NCBI RefSeq assembly: GCF_032884065.1
Contig: NC_088871.1
Location: 45,788,874 to 45,852,873, forward strand
DNA length: 64,000 nt
Direction: 5' to 3'
Source: Artemia franciscana
Lineage: Eukaryota > Arthropoda > Branchiopoda > Anostraca > Artemiidae
Positions 23,901-33,085 of this stretch are shown piece by piece. The translations under genes and the position numbers were made by a program. Positions within the stretch are counted from its first letter, which is position 1, and every line of letters starts with the position of its first letter. Under the pieces are notes generated by a model. That model was not told where the DNA came from. It worked only from the letters and a program-made list of their open reading frames with translations, and made no database searches.

Positions 23901-24072
23901 TGACCTGGGTAAAACCCAAAAGATGTTTGTGCGTCTAAACGGGTATTTATTCGAAAGAACTCGATGTCCGCTATCTTATGGTATAATTTACGATTCAATT
24001 TCTTATAACTGGATGGCACTTGTGCTGCAGCAAAGACTGTGATTCCAATTGTAATCACACGCCATGAAAGGG
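20955..24072 (-). mobile_element. piggyBac-family DNA transposon, complete ends
   Basis: A 3118-bp element is flanked by TTAA on both sides (20951-20954 and 24073-24076), the hallmark target duplication of piggyBac. The termini begin CCCTTTCAGGACGG at the left and, reading inwards on the other strand, CCCTTTCATGGCG at the right. That is 8 identical bases followed by a related GC-rich stretch. A single transposase gene lies inside on the minus strand, with about 240 bp of 3' and 1.0 kb of 5' non-coding sequence. The transposase is broken, so the element should be immobile unless helped in trans. The intact ends and target sites suggest moderate age. Segments downstream (24077 on) resume host sequence. 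Confidence 0.95.
21195..23045 (-). pseudogene. piggyBac transposase, disrupted by two frame changes
   Basis: This would encode a DDE-type transposase that excises and inserts the element at TTAA. The chosen start is ATG at 23045 (MSKREERLF), not the in-frame upstream ATG at 23072, because a T-rich acceptor (TTTTTTTTATTTTTAG) ends 7 nt before it, implying a 5' UTR intron. The N-terminal part is acidic and low-complexity, then enters the piggyBac domain. At about 22400-22425 the frame shifts where roughly a dozen family residues seem absent (MGIIKQP to PLIADVMPRDR). The central frame (from 22402) keeps the catalytic aspartates at residues 58 (SIDEQMVPFKGK), 137 (FFDNYYTSIPL), and 250/253 (YNKFMGGVDLSD). 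Near 21388-21405 a second frame change separates this from the C-terminal cysteine-rich zinc domain (CRLCS...CFKCHVSLC...NCF), which ends at TAA 21195-21197. Stretched-out length is about 610 residues, normal for the family. Confidence 0.93.
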
Positions 24073-24076
24073 TTAA

Positions 24077-26510
24077 CAAATAGTCCTATAATTAAATAAA
24101 TTACAGATAGTGCAAAGGCCCCGTTAAGTGTTGCAGTAAATGTGACTTATCGGTCAATATTGCATAGCCTCGCAACCTTGTCTTCCGCTTGCAGTCACCA
24201 TTCGCAACTTTATCTCCCCGGGTAAAAAGCGCTTTCCTCATGTTTGCCGTGCGACAGGGCGATTTGTAGAAATGAGCTTGATGTGATTGAAGCGGCGATA
24301 AGACATTTATACTCAAGACTCCTTTTTGCAGGTCACTCTATCCAATAAGTTTCTGTTTTGATTATCTGTGTGAATACCACCAGTGACTTCCTATTGCTAT
24401 TGACACTTCGTCAAGTAGTTGGTTTACGGGGGTGCAGGCGCATCTTAACAAAAAAAATAAAAAAAAATATTTAAGAGCTAGTGTGGCTTATGCTTTGACG
24501 AGCAAATGGCCTTTGAATTATCAGACTTCAGCCTCTTATTAGTTAAGTTAAACCTTAAATAAATTGCAAAAAAAGTAATTTTTGTGCTGCTTGATACCGA
24601 AAAGTGAGCCTATTTTAATTGCATGATCAACATCGATTGCAAGATCAACATTGGAGGGGGGAAAAGTTTAAATCCTAGTAATCCCTAAAGAGAGATGTCT
24701 TCCCCAAAGTTATTGGGCTCACTGAAAACGAAAAACGCGGATAAAAATGGTTCACCAGAAGGGTGTTAGAAATTTTAGAAATTTGTCTTTAGCGTTTAGA
24801 TGAGTGAAGTTTAAAAAACGGAGACATATCTTTTTTAGTGAGTAATCAGTCCTTCTAGGGTCTTCCTTGTAGTATATATCGAAAAACAAAAAGTATTATA
24901 ACCTGCACAACAGTCGCAACCGCAACGCTGTCGAATATAATTTATATGTTTCTGTAGAATCGAATATCTTTGTATGGAACTCCTAAAGTGGTGAAAACTC
25001 CTGTTAATTTAATATTAACTTAATTGGAACTAAAAACTCCCACCACCGACAGTGAAGCGTTATCCAGCAGAGCTAGGAAATTTCAAAATGAGCTTAAGTT
25101 CAGTTTATTAAAATTAATAGTCCAACTTTAGTTGGATCCAGCCTAAAGTTGTGAAAGTAGGTAAATTCTTTTATCTTGAATCTATTTTTTGTTGGATATT
25201 TAATTGTTTGCAATTTTACAAAGTAATTAATTTTGTTTATTCAAGTTAAAGTGCAGAAAATAGGCTAACTAAACTAAACAATATTCAGAATAGATACTTG
25301 TCCGGGATTTTTTTTAAGGGAGGGGGGGAATACAAAACTTGTTATGTGATAATCTGAATATGAAGTGCCCAGAAACTCAAGGAAATTTTAAATTTAATGG
25401 TGTGCAGGGCCCTGCATTTACACTCCTGTTACCGAAATATGCCTATTGGTTCTTTTCTCCTTTCATCTTCGGCTCAATATAAAGCAAACGTTTAAATAAG
25501 GAAATAATAAAGAGTACAGCTTATATTTTTATTTGGGTTTTCATTCGTAATTTATTATTTTATTGGCTAATCCTTGGTAATATTGGTTGTCTTTTTGTCC
25601 TTCGTGCTAGAACTTAAGTTTTCTTTCTTATAAGTTTCCGATAGTCTTTGATCCTGATATTCTTTCATCATGCCTAGGAAGTTTCCATGCCCTCCCCCTA
25701 CAGGACAAACTTTAGCAGGAACAAAAATAAAGTTGCGAATTTCCAAACCACAAATACTGACATCTTTCAAATATTATGACATGGTGCTAGAGAACGAAGT
25801 ATTTAGAATTTTTTAGAATTCTTGACAATTGCCATTCAAGTTACAATAGTCACTTTCTTGTGGAGGATGCTAGAAAGGTCAGGACCTTTCTCGTTAGAGA
25901 GAATCATTTAATCTTTATCTCAGGGAAATCTGTATTCTGAAAAACTTACTCTGACCTTTTCCTGCCATTTAATTTTACCTCAGTTTCTTGTATAGAGTAA
26001 GTAAGGTACCAACAGAGATACATCAGGAATTAATACTATTACACAAATTGAATTTGACATTTTAATGTTGATTGTATTTAAATTGGATAGGCTATGTTAT
26101 TATAGATTGGTAAAAACTGTGTTAATTGGTCATTCGTCAAAGGGCAAACGAAGAGTAAATCGTCCCTTATTGGGGTAGGAAGAGGTCATAAGAGTTCATT
26201 AAAAAGAAATTTGAACTTCACGGGAGGGGGTGAAGAGGAAATGTGTAAATTAGGAGCACCTGGAGCTATTTGGCTTCAGGTGGCTCTGTTCTGCAGTGAG
26301 TTAAGTACTAGCAGTAGTATTTCAAACTGATAGTAATCCTCTTATCCTGAGAGGCATTCAGTAAGATATACGGATTCAGTAATATCGGTATAGATGTCGA
26401 AAAAGCACATAACAATTCTATTTGTTTTACAATAGTATAGAATAATATGTCGGTGTAAATACGCTAAAAGGTTTGCCAATAAAATAAAATAAAATTATAG
26501 TTCTGAAGAA
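24077..26510. other. Non-coding, no gene supported
   Basis: AT-rich with scattered G-runs. I read it for splice-bounded frames and family motifs and found nothing convincing. The minus-strand frame at 25567-25770 contains no recognised domain and is not called. Confidence 0.45.
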
Positions 26511-26514
26511 GAAA

Positions 26515-26895
26515 CTGTGATTCTTTTCACCGAGTGAAGCTATTCCCTGTGTCCCGGTGTCCCAGTCTGTAATTTCTCTTTAAGTGTTCCGGTCGTCATT
26601 TATATTCCCTGTGTCCCGGTCTGTAATTTCTCTTTGAGTGTCCCGGTCGTCATTTATATTCCCTGTGTCCCGGTCTGTAATTTCTCTTTGAGTGTCCCGG
26701 TCGTCATTTATATTCCCTGTGTCCCGGTCGTCATTTGTGTCCCGGTTGTCCATGGGAAAAAACAATCCGTATTCAGATCTATACCTCATTATTCTAATGA
26801 TTGCCCTTGAGCTTTGTTGATGGTGATTGCTAATCGAACACTCTCTGTGTCCCGGTCGTCATTTATATTCCCGGTGTCCCAGTCTGTAAGTGTTC
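26515..26895 (-). mobile_element. Helitron helicase fragment with 54-bp minisatellite
   Basis: On the minus strand, 26845 to about 26745 encodes a scrap resembling the end of a Helitron (PIF1-type) helicase: LAITINKAQGQSL, then after two stop codons GIDLNTDCF and, in a neighbouring frame, CFSHGQ. These match the superfamily 1 helicase motif (A-x-T-I-N-K-x-Q-G-Q-S/T-L) and the 'GIDL...CFSHGQL' stretch after it. The sequence then dissolves into tandem 54-bp units (TATTCCCTGTGTCCCGG start at 26603, 26657 and about 26711), built from GACGACCGGGACAC. Partial units also lie on the other side (26845-26895). Translated, the minisatellite gives an 18-residue charged repeat that I regard as an artefact. 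The remnant is dead; the family call rests on two short motifs. Confidence 0.65.
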
Positions 26896-26899
26896 TAGT

Positions 26900-27730
26900 T
26901 GCCTTTTTAAGTAACCAAAAAATTGGAGGGCAACTAGGCCTCCTTCCCCATCCCTTATTTTTCAAAATCGTCTAATCAAAACTAAGAGAAAGCCATTTAG
27001 CCAAAAAAGAATTAATATGCAAATTTCATTTTAATAATTTATGTGCGGAGAGCCAAAATCAAACATGCATTAATTCAAAAACGTTCAGAAATTAAATAAA
27101 GAAACTAGTTTTTTTTAACTGAAAGTAAGGAGCGACATTAAAACTTGAAACGAACAGAAATTACTCTGTGTATGAAAGGGGATGTTTCCCTCTCAACGCC
27201 CCGCTCTTTACGTTAAAGTTTTTTACTTTTTAATAAAGTAGAATTGGGAGAAAGAGTCAAACTTTAGCGTAAAGAGCGGGGCGTTGAGAAGGGAACATCC
27301 CCTTTCATACACAGAGTAATTTCTGTTCGTTTTAAATTTTAATGTCGCTCCTTACTTTCAGTTAAAAAAAACTAGTTTTTTTTTTTATTTATTCATGTCA
27401 AAGAATCCTGCTATGGAGGTTTTAAGCTCCTATCTACAAAAATGCGGAATTTTGTATTTTTTGTTAAAAGTTCAAGGATGCGTGTTTATTTATTTTTTTT
27501 ATTATTATTATTATTTCTCAGGGGTGACCATATTGAACCAATGGTCCTTGGAACAGGACTCATTTGAACGAAAATAAAATGTTCTTGTGCAGTTTTAAGT
27601 GACCAAAAAGATTGGTGAACAGCTAGTCCCTCTCCCACGCCCCTCTTTTTCCCAAAGACATCCGATAAAATTCTTGAGATATCCAATTGATTCAGCATAG
27701 TTGGAAAGTCTAATAACTATGCATTTGGCG
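26900..27730 (+). mobile_element. Palindromic repeat family member with F core at 27103-27385
   Basis: The F core is an almost perfect inverted repeat: GTAAGGAGCGACATTAAAAC..., CGAACAGAAATTACT, GAAAGGGGATGTT, CAACGCCCCGCTCTTTACG, a short AT-rich centre, then the mirror image. Left of it lies the family's 'GGAGGGCAACTAGGC..CC' and 'GCGGAGAGCCAAAATCAAA' module (26905-27100). Right of it lies the 'CTCCTATCTACAAAAATG..G', 'GGGTGA.C' and 'AGTGACCAAAAA' module (27386-27730). It is non-coding, and the small frames over it are by-products. Confidence 0.85.
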
Positions 27731-27779
27731 ATGCGTTATCCCTCACGGTCTCTGGAGAAGGGCTGTAAGTTAAGCAATT

Positions 27780-27955
27780 TGCCCATTGTTCACGTATAGT
27801 ATTTGTTATAGGGAAATACAAGGACATATTTTTGGGGGATTTTCTGCGAGGGTTTTCTACGGGGAGAATTTTTTATGGAGATGAAAGTTCCATGGGGAAT
27901 TTCCCTGGATAAATTTTAAAGGGGGGATTTCCTGGCATGATTTAAAAAACGGTCA
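27780..27955. repeat. Short G-rich box array
   Basis: Degenerate repeats of a GGGGGATTTTC / GGGGAATTTTC-like box every 15-30 nt. The same style of array occurs at 33760-33870 and 62850-63180. Confidence 0.5.
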
Positions 27956-27957
27956 GA

Positions 27958-28275
27958 ACAAGTTTTTCCAACTGAAAATACAGAGATACACTAAAACTTA
28001 AAACGAATAGAAATTAATCCGCATATTAGGTGGGCTGTCTTTTCCTCAATCTCGCTCTTTACGCTAAGTCTGACTTTTTGTCATAACGTTTTAAGAAAGA
28101 ATGTTCAAACACAAGGGCCGTTGATTTTCAGTTAGAAGTATTTAAAGAGCTGTAGACTTTGACGCAGAGCAAGGGTCAAGGAAGGGGCAGCCCCCTCTTA
28201 TTTGGAATTATTTCTATTCGTTTTCAGTTTTAATGTTGCTCCTTACTTGCAATTGAAAAAACTTGTTTTTAAATT
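27958..28275 (+). mobile_element. Diverged F-type palindromic repeat
   Basis: An older copy of the F core: AAAACTTAAAACGAATAGAA on the left, CTCGCTCTTTACGCTAAG inward, and on the right TATTCGTTTTCAGTTTTAAT then GTTGCTCCTTACTTGCAA. The arms are no longer fully complementary. Confidence 0.7.
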
Positions 28276-28309
28276 TAATTACTGTAAGTACCGCAGCAAC
28301 AAACTATTC

Positions 28310-29550
28310 GGCCTGTTGTGCTTGGTGGAATACAAAGGATGTGTCAGGGCACTCTTAGGGATGACCTAGCAAGACAGTATTCAATATATAGCAGTTTTTG
28401 ACCTTGGTGCTGGTTGTGTTTTTCTGTATGATGGAAGGGAATGTATGGGTAGTTGGGTCAATGTAATTTTTGACCAGTACACTATGTTATTAGTTTAAAA
28501 TCAGCATCTTCAATCTTTTTTTAAACCAATTAATAATCTTAGAGAATTGCTAGCATGTACGCACAGATTTATTTAAAAGGGGAGGGGGAGGCAACAATCT
28601 TGGTGTTGGTTGTGTTTTTCTGTTTGATGGAAGGCAATGTATGGGAAGTTGGGTAATTTTTGACCAGTAAACTATGTTATTAGTTTAAAATCAGCTAGAG
28701 GAGGGAGATACATCTTCAATTTTTTTTTTAACCAATTAATAATCTTAGAGAATTGCTAGCACATACGCACATATTTACTTAAACGGGGAGGGGGAGGCAA
28801 CAACCCGAAAACCATAAATGATAGGAAAGTTATTTTGAAATCTAAGATATGATCTTTGTACAAGATTTTGCATCTTTTTCTTGTATTTTGCATTTACATT
28901 GAAAAGTGCCTTTTTAGTATTTTCATTGGAAGTTCAGAATCCCCCCCTTGGATTTTGAAAAATAGACATTGCCCCCCCCCCTCCTCCCACATTTTTGTAC
29001 ATTGACGTCCCTTTTTCGATCTCGTTTTATCTTCATTCTGATTTCTATTACTATAATAAGGATCGTAGCACTACTTTATTTAAATTAAACCCGTTTTTCT
29101 CGCATAAAATGTTTCGTAAATGGAAAAGCAGTTTGATCTTAGAAACTATTAAAGTTTCGTAGCAATAAACGATTTGACTAGTTGTGCTCGGTGGAATGCA
29201 GAGGTTGTGTCCAGATCATCTTAGGGATCGGCTGAAAAGACAACATTGAATATAAAGTAGAAAAATCTAATTTTTAGTTTTGGCTTTGGTTCGTCTGTGT
29301 TTATCTGAAGGATTGAATACAGTGTATGGGCTGTTGTGTCAATGTATATTTTGACCAATAAGTTATATTATTGTTTTAAAGTCAGGGGGGTAGGTTTTAC
29401 CTTCAAAAATTTTGAGAAAACCAATTAATAATCTTAGATAATCGGTAGTACATATCCAGGGATTTAATTTGGGTGGGAAAAGGGAGGTATCAATCCAAAA
29501 AATCGGAAACGATAGGGTGAGCTTCTTATAAACCAAAAGAAACAATCTTT
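28310..29550 (+). repeat. Three-copy local repeat
   Basis: Two near copies (about 28402-28594 and 28597-28790) share GGTTGTGTTTTTCTGT.TGATG, TTTTTGACCAGTA.ACTATG, CCAATTAATAATCTTAGAGA and GGGGAGGGGGAGGCAACAA. A third, older copy runs 29170-29500. The upstream block 'TGTGCTTGGTGGAATACAAA' (28318) also recurs at 29183. The copies are tandem or near-tandem; the family is not recognised. Confidence 0.75.
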
Positions 29551-29892
29551 AAATTTCAGGAGGATACTAGCCCCATCTTCCCTCTGCATGTAAGGACTTA
29601 GATAATATACCCTTGGCCCGGCACTTTATTTACTACAATATTTACTTTACAGTATAAGTTTGATTGAGAAGATAACGGCGAAAAATCGTTGAAAGTTTGA
29701 ACAGAACAAATCAAATATTTTTCTTGTTAAGGTCGACTCAGTTCTAAACAAAATGAAATAATCCTTTGTTCGGTCAATCAAGTTCATAAATCTAAAAAGG
29801 CACTGTCTGAAAAAAAGAATCGAACGCTTTCAGCTTCAAGAAAGGGAAAGTAGTGACTAAAGTCGGAAAACTATTATCCTGCTATTAAGATT

Positions 29893-29916
29893 ATGGTTGT
29901 CGTACAAGAAACATGA
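29893..29916 (+). promoter_or_regulatory. Upstream ORF overlapping the start codon
   Basis: ATG at 29893 opens a 7-codon frame whose TGA (29914-29916) overlaps the main ATG (29913-29915) in the arrangement ATGA. If the mRNA begins upstream of 29893, initiation at the precursor would depend on leaky scanning or re-initiation. The transcription start is not visible, so use is unproven. Confidence 0.35.
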
Positions 29917-30115
29917 AAATGAGAGACGTAGGCTTTATTGTTTCTTTCATTGTTTTGAATTTGGTGTCAGATTCATCCGAGGTGGATTTTGTAAAGGAAA
30001 TGTTGAATATTTTCGATGGTTTAAAAGGAAGAAACTCAGATTGGAAAGACTTTTGCGAAAGTAAAGTCGCCAATATGACAGATGAAGAGTTTTATTTCGA
30101 CTTTTTCTATGGGAG
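29913..30115 (+). CDS. Predicted secreted precursor, exon 1
   Basis: First coding exon of a three-exon gene (29913-30115, 38660-38763, 43928-44121; 501 nt, 166 residues plus stop). ATG at 29913 opens a typical signal peptide: basic start (MKMRD), hydrophobic core GFIVSFIVLNLV, then a polar S-D-S-S where cleavage is likely at about residues 19-22. The mature part is acidic and helical in character (DFVKEMLNIFDGLKG), with one potential N-glycosylation site (NMTD) and one cysteine. The exon ends GGGAG before GTAAGT, leaving two bases (AG) of a split codon. That phase matches exon 2 exactly. I do not recognise the family. A short upstream ORF overlaps the start codon. The alternative in-frame ATG two codons later would barely change the signal peptide. 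Confidence 0.75.
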
Positions 30116-31020
30116 GTAAGTTAACACGTAAATTTTATTGTTCTTGGGAATTGGTGCTCAGAGTTTGTCGCAGTTTATGGGGATGGTTTGCGGTGAGGGT
30201 GCTCAAAAACTTCCCAAGGGTCCATCTATAGTAACCTTCCTTAGGAAAAAAATTATGCCTGTCAGTTATTGAAAACACACCCAAGAAGTGAAGTTAGGTC
30301 CCCCCCCCCTTATGTGGTGTTTCAAGGATTACTAATTCCTGGTTCACACTCTTCACTTGTGGGACCTTATCGCTTATGGTTTTCACGTTGGTGTATAGTA
30401 GAGTCAGACATAGGCTATTCTGATTCTGTGGATCAATTCAGCAGATAAAGGGAAGCGGAGGTTCGTATATTCCAGTTCTTTCTGCATCTATGTTTTCCTA
30501 TGTTGCTGCAAAAAGTGACATTGCTTTGTTTAGACAGCGTATGTCATTGAGGCCGTTTATAGCCCCCTGCTTTCTGGGCAAGATTTTCATTTCACGTATA
30601 ATTATTCTAAGGAACAATGGCATCGTTTCACACAAAAAGTCTCATCTGGGAAGTTTCACTCACGGAAAATCAAATTTGCCGGTCATTACTTCCAATCACA
30701 CTTGTAATTTTTCATGAGCAGAAGGCAATCTTCTGTGGTTGTCATTTTCCGTGGTTACAGTTTTCATTCAATGCCTTTTTCATAGGTGAAATTTTTCCTG
30801 GAACCGCTTAGATAAAATTTTTGGAATATTTGTAGCGAAAAAAATTTTTTTTTGGGTTTGGGGAAAAGAAGGCACAATTTGGCCTCAACTGATAAAACGA
30901 CTTCATGCGTAAACGACCGCAATTTTGTAAATTTTATTTTATTTTTCACCCACATGATACATAAAGTAAATATGGTGGAGTAAGAATAAATATAAAGAAC
31001 ACAAAGAGAAAAACAAATAC
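30116..31020. other. Start of intron 1, no further gene seen
   Basis: Intron 1 begins GTAAGTTAAC. The frames at 30490-30811 include degenerate 'GGAAAATTTTC'-like boxes and no recognisable coding motif. Confidence 0.5.
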
Positions 31021-31125
31021 ACTCACAAAATCAACGAAAAAAAAACCGGATAAGACGGTGGTGAGGGGATAGGTGCGCAGAAGCTGTACTGGAGAGTTTT
31101 CTGTGAAGAATCTCCAACTTTAAAG

Positions 31126-31521
31126 TTATATCAGGAACTGAAAATTTTCTAACAAGAGTCCAGTTTTTGTCCTAGGTGGAAGATACAGAAGAAATTTGCA
31201 AAATTTTAAATAATTTATCCGAATTCTTTTTAAATTACCATTATTGAGAAGGGGGAAAAGACCTAAAGCATAAAGGACAGAATGATCACGGAAAGTAGAA
31301 TAAAGTTTGGCCAGCGCCTGTCTATTATACTTGCCTCTGTTTGCAACAATCTTTGCATAGCCTATTTGGATCTTTTTACTTATATCACAAACAGTACGCT
31401 GACGTAAGCTCGAAAGATTTTTAGTAATAGAGATACTAAGCCAACGAATACAATCAACAAGAGGGATAGTGAAGTTATTACAGTGAAGTACAATTATAGG
31501 GAAGAAACAATTATAGTATAG
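31126..31521 (-). pseudogene. LINE reverse transcriptase, C-terminal fragment
   Basis: An uninterrupted minus-strand frame without an initiator codon gives about 131 residues ending at TAA 31126-31128. It reads ...IPLVDCIRWLSISITKN, then LAKLYSTFRDHSVLYALG and NYLKFCKFLLYLP. This resembles the region after the polymerase domain in arthropod non-LTR retrotransposons: a 'WLG.SIT' strand, a helical thumb, then a 'Y..FCKFLL.LP' ending. The clade cannot be fixed by eye. The fragment's 5' side is cut at about 31521 by another element's tail. It lies in intron 1 of the secreted-precursor gene, in antisense. Confidence 0.6.
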
Positions 31522-31900
31522 TTATTTATTTATTTATTTATTTATTTTCTTTATTTCCCTCAAAAAATGAGGAGTACGCTACAATATAATATAAAGAAAA
31601 AACAACTGATAACACTTACAATCAAAACCTATCAAATATTGATCGAACACTTAAAAAAAAAAAAAAGAAAAAACAAATAATGAAAATTCTTTTGCCCGCG
31701 GATAAAATATTGGCAGTTAATCCGGCGTAAGAAAAAAAAGAAGCTTTTCGAATGTCAGAAAAAAAGTGACAGTTCTTCCAATGAGAGAACAAATCACTGA
31801 TGATTTGCAATGACATTTTTGGTGATAACTGTAACATTGATTTCACAAAAATGATGACAATGAATTGATTTGTCCAACTATATCGACATCATTTCTGAAC
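31515..31900 (-). mobile_element. 3' end of a second LINE-like element with (AAAT)n tail
   Basis: On the minus strand, a stretch ending TTTGAGGGAAATAAAG is followed by (AAAT)n, the typical 3' terminus of several non-LTR families. The tail abuts the coding fragment at 31126-31521, so one element appears inserted into or next to the other. The 74-codon frame at 31622-31846 may be a decayed coding remnant but carries no motif I can name. Confidence 0.5.
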
Positions 31901-33000
31901 ATGTTATATACCTGTTGCAAATAATTATCATATTCTGCATTATATTGCTTTTTCTGTATATTACAGTTATTTCACTGCTCAATGATGCCAGCAAATCTGG
32001 GAGTGACATGGTGGGCCTTAAGTGTCGCAGGGGGGATTAAATGTCGCAGGGGGATAATAGGATCTATTAAAAAATGAACTGTATACTTGATGCCAGAAAG
32101 AGGCAGAAAACGCCACTTTACCGTAGCAAAATCATTTTTGGTCACTATAAAGGGTACTAGAAATCTAAAGGAACGTTCAAACGAACTCTTCTGATTTTCT
32201 GTGACCATCAGTTCGATATTCACCTTGAAAAAAAAACGACAACAATAAGCGGACAAACAAATAAACACGTATCCGTGATCTTTCTTCAAGGAAAAATACC
32301 AAATCAAACATATTTTTAGATGAAATCATGAAACCTATAAAGCCAGTTTCTCTAATATGATGAAATTATTTCGATTATTTTCATTTGAAATCACTTGCTC
32401 TTTTGGGGGTATTTTCTACTTTTTTGAAAATCATGCAATACAAAAACAAACGAAAAAACAAATAAACACGTATCCGTGATCTTTCTTCTAGGAAAAAAAA
32501 ATACCAAATCCAACATTTTTTATATAGACACTATACAATCCTAATAAAGGGCTTATGTTAGATATGCCTCTCACTCAATTGGATTATTTGGCTTGGCTTT
32601 TTCTACAATTAGCCATGGCTTAATACCCACAACTACGTGATTTTAATTCAAATTGGTGGTTTACTCAAATCTACCGGATTTTAAAATAAGCCTCGTATAT
32701 AGCGGAAAGAGTGAATTAAATGACTCAATTTTGACTATCCCCTCAATATCCTCGAACAGGTCGAAGATGACCTTGTCCTATCTCATAGTTTTTAAAACTT
32801 AGTGCTGATAAAATGATCAAACGCTTTTCTAAACGAAATTCCATTTTTATTCTATTAAATGATTTTTTTTCGCAAAAGAGCTGTTTCTCTTATTACGTAC
32901 TTAAGGAATGACAGCTATTAATTAGTCTTTGCTAGACTATTATCTAAGTGTGATCGAACCCCTAGTACATTTCTTCAAGTGATATGTAAATTGACCGGGT
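31900..33000. repeat. Intron 1: scattered fragments of the palindromic family
   Basis: The block AACAAATAAACACG.ATCCGTGATCT, a hallmark of the family's internal module, appears twice (32254 and 32458) about 205 bp apart, each followed by a similar 'ATACCAAAT' stretch. The 111-codon minus frame at 31972-32307 overlaps one of them and is not called. Confidence 0.6.
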
Positions 33001-33009
33001 TTTCATCAA

Positions 33010-33085
33010 AACCCTTAAACCTTTAAGGTTTAAGGACTTAAACCTTAAGTCCTTAAGGTTTTAAGGACTAAAACCTTAGATTGGT
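33010..33085. repeat. Nested palindromes of AAGG/CCTTAA words
   Basis: AAACCTTTAAGGTTTAAGGA, then CTTAAACCTTAAGTCCTTAA. Several overlapping inverted repeats are built from one word, for example AAGGACTTAA-ACC-TTAAGTCCTT. Likely a local slippage or fold-back product. Confidence 0.7.

Noticed and set aside
26580-26789. Frame with an 18-residue charged repeat (RDTQREITDRDTGNINDD)
   Set aside because: The repeat is the 54-bp minisatellite; 54 is divisible by three, so a repeated peptide appears automatically.
31972-32307. 111-codon minus-strand frame
   Set aside because: Overlaps a fragment of the palindromic repeat family; no recognised domain.
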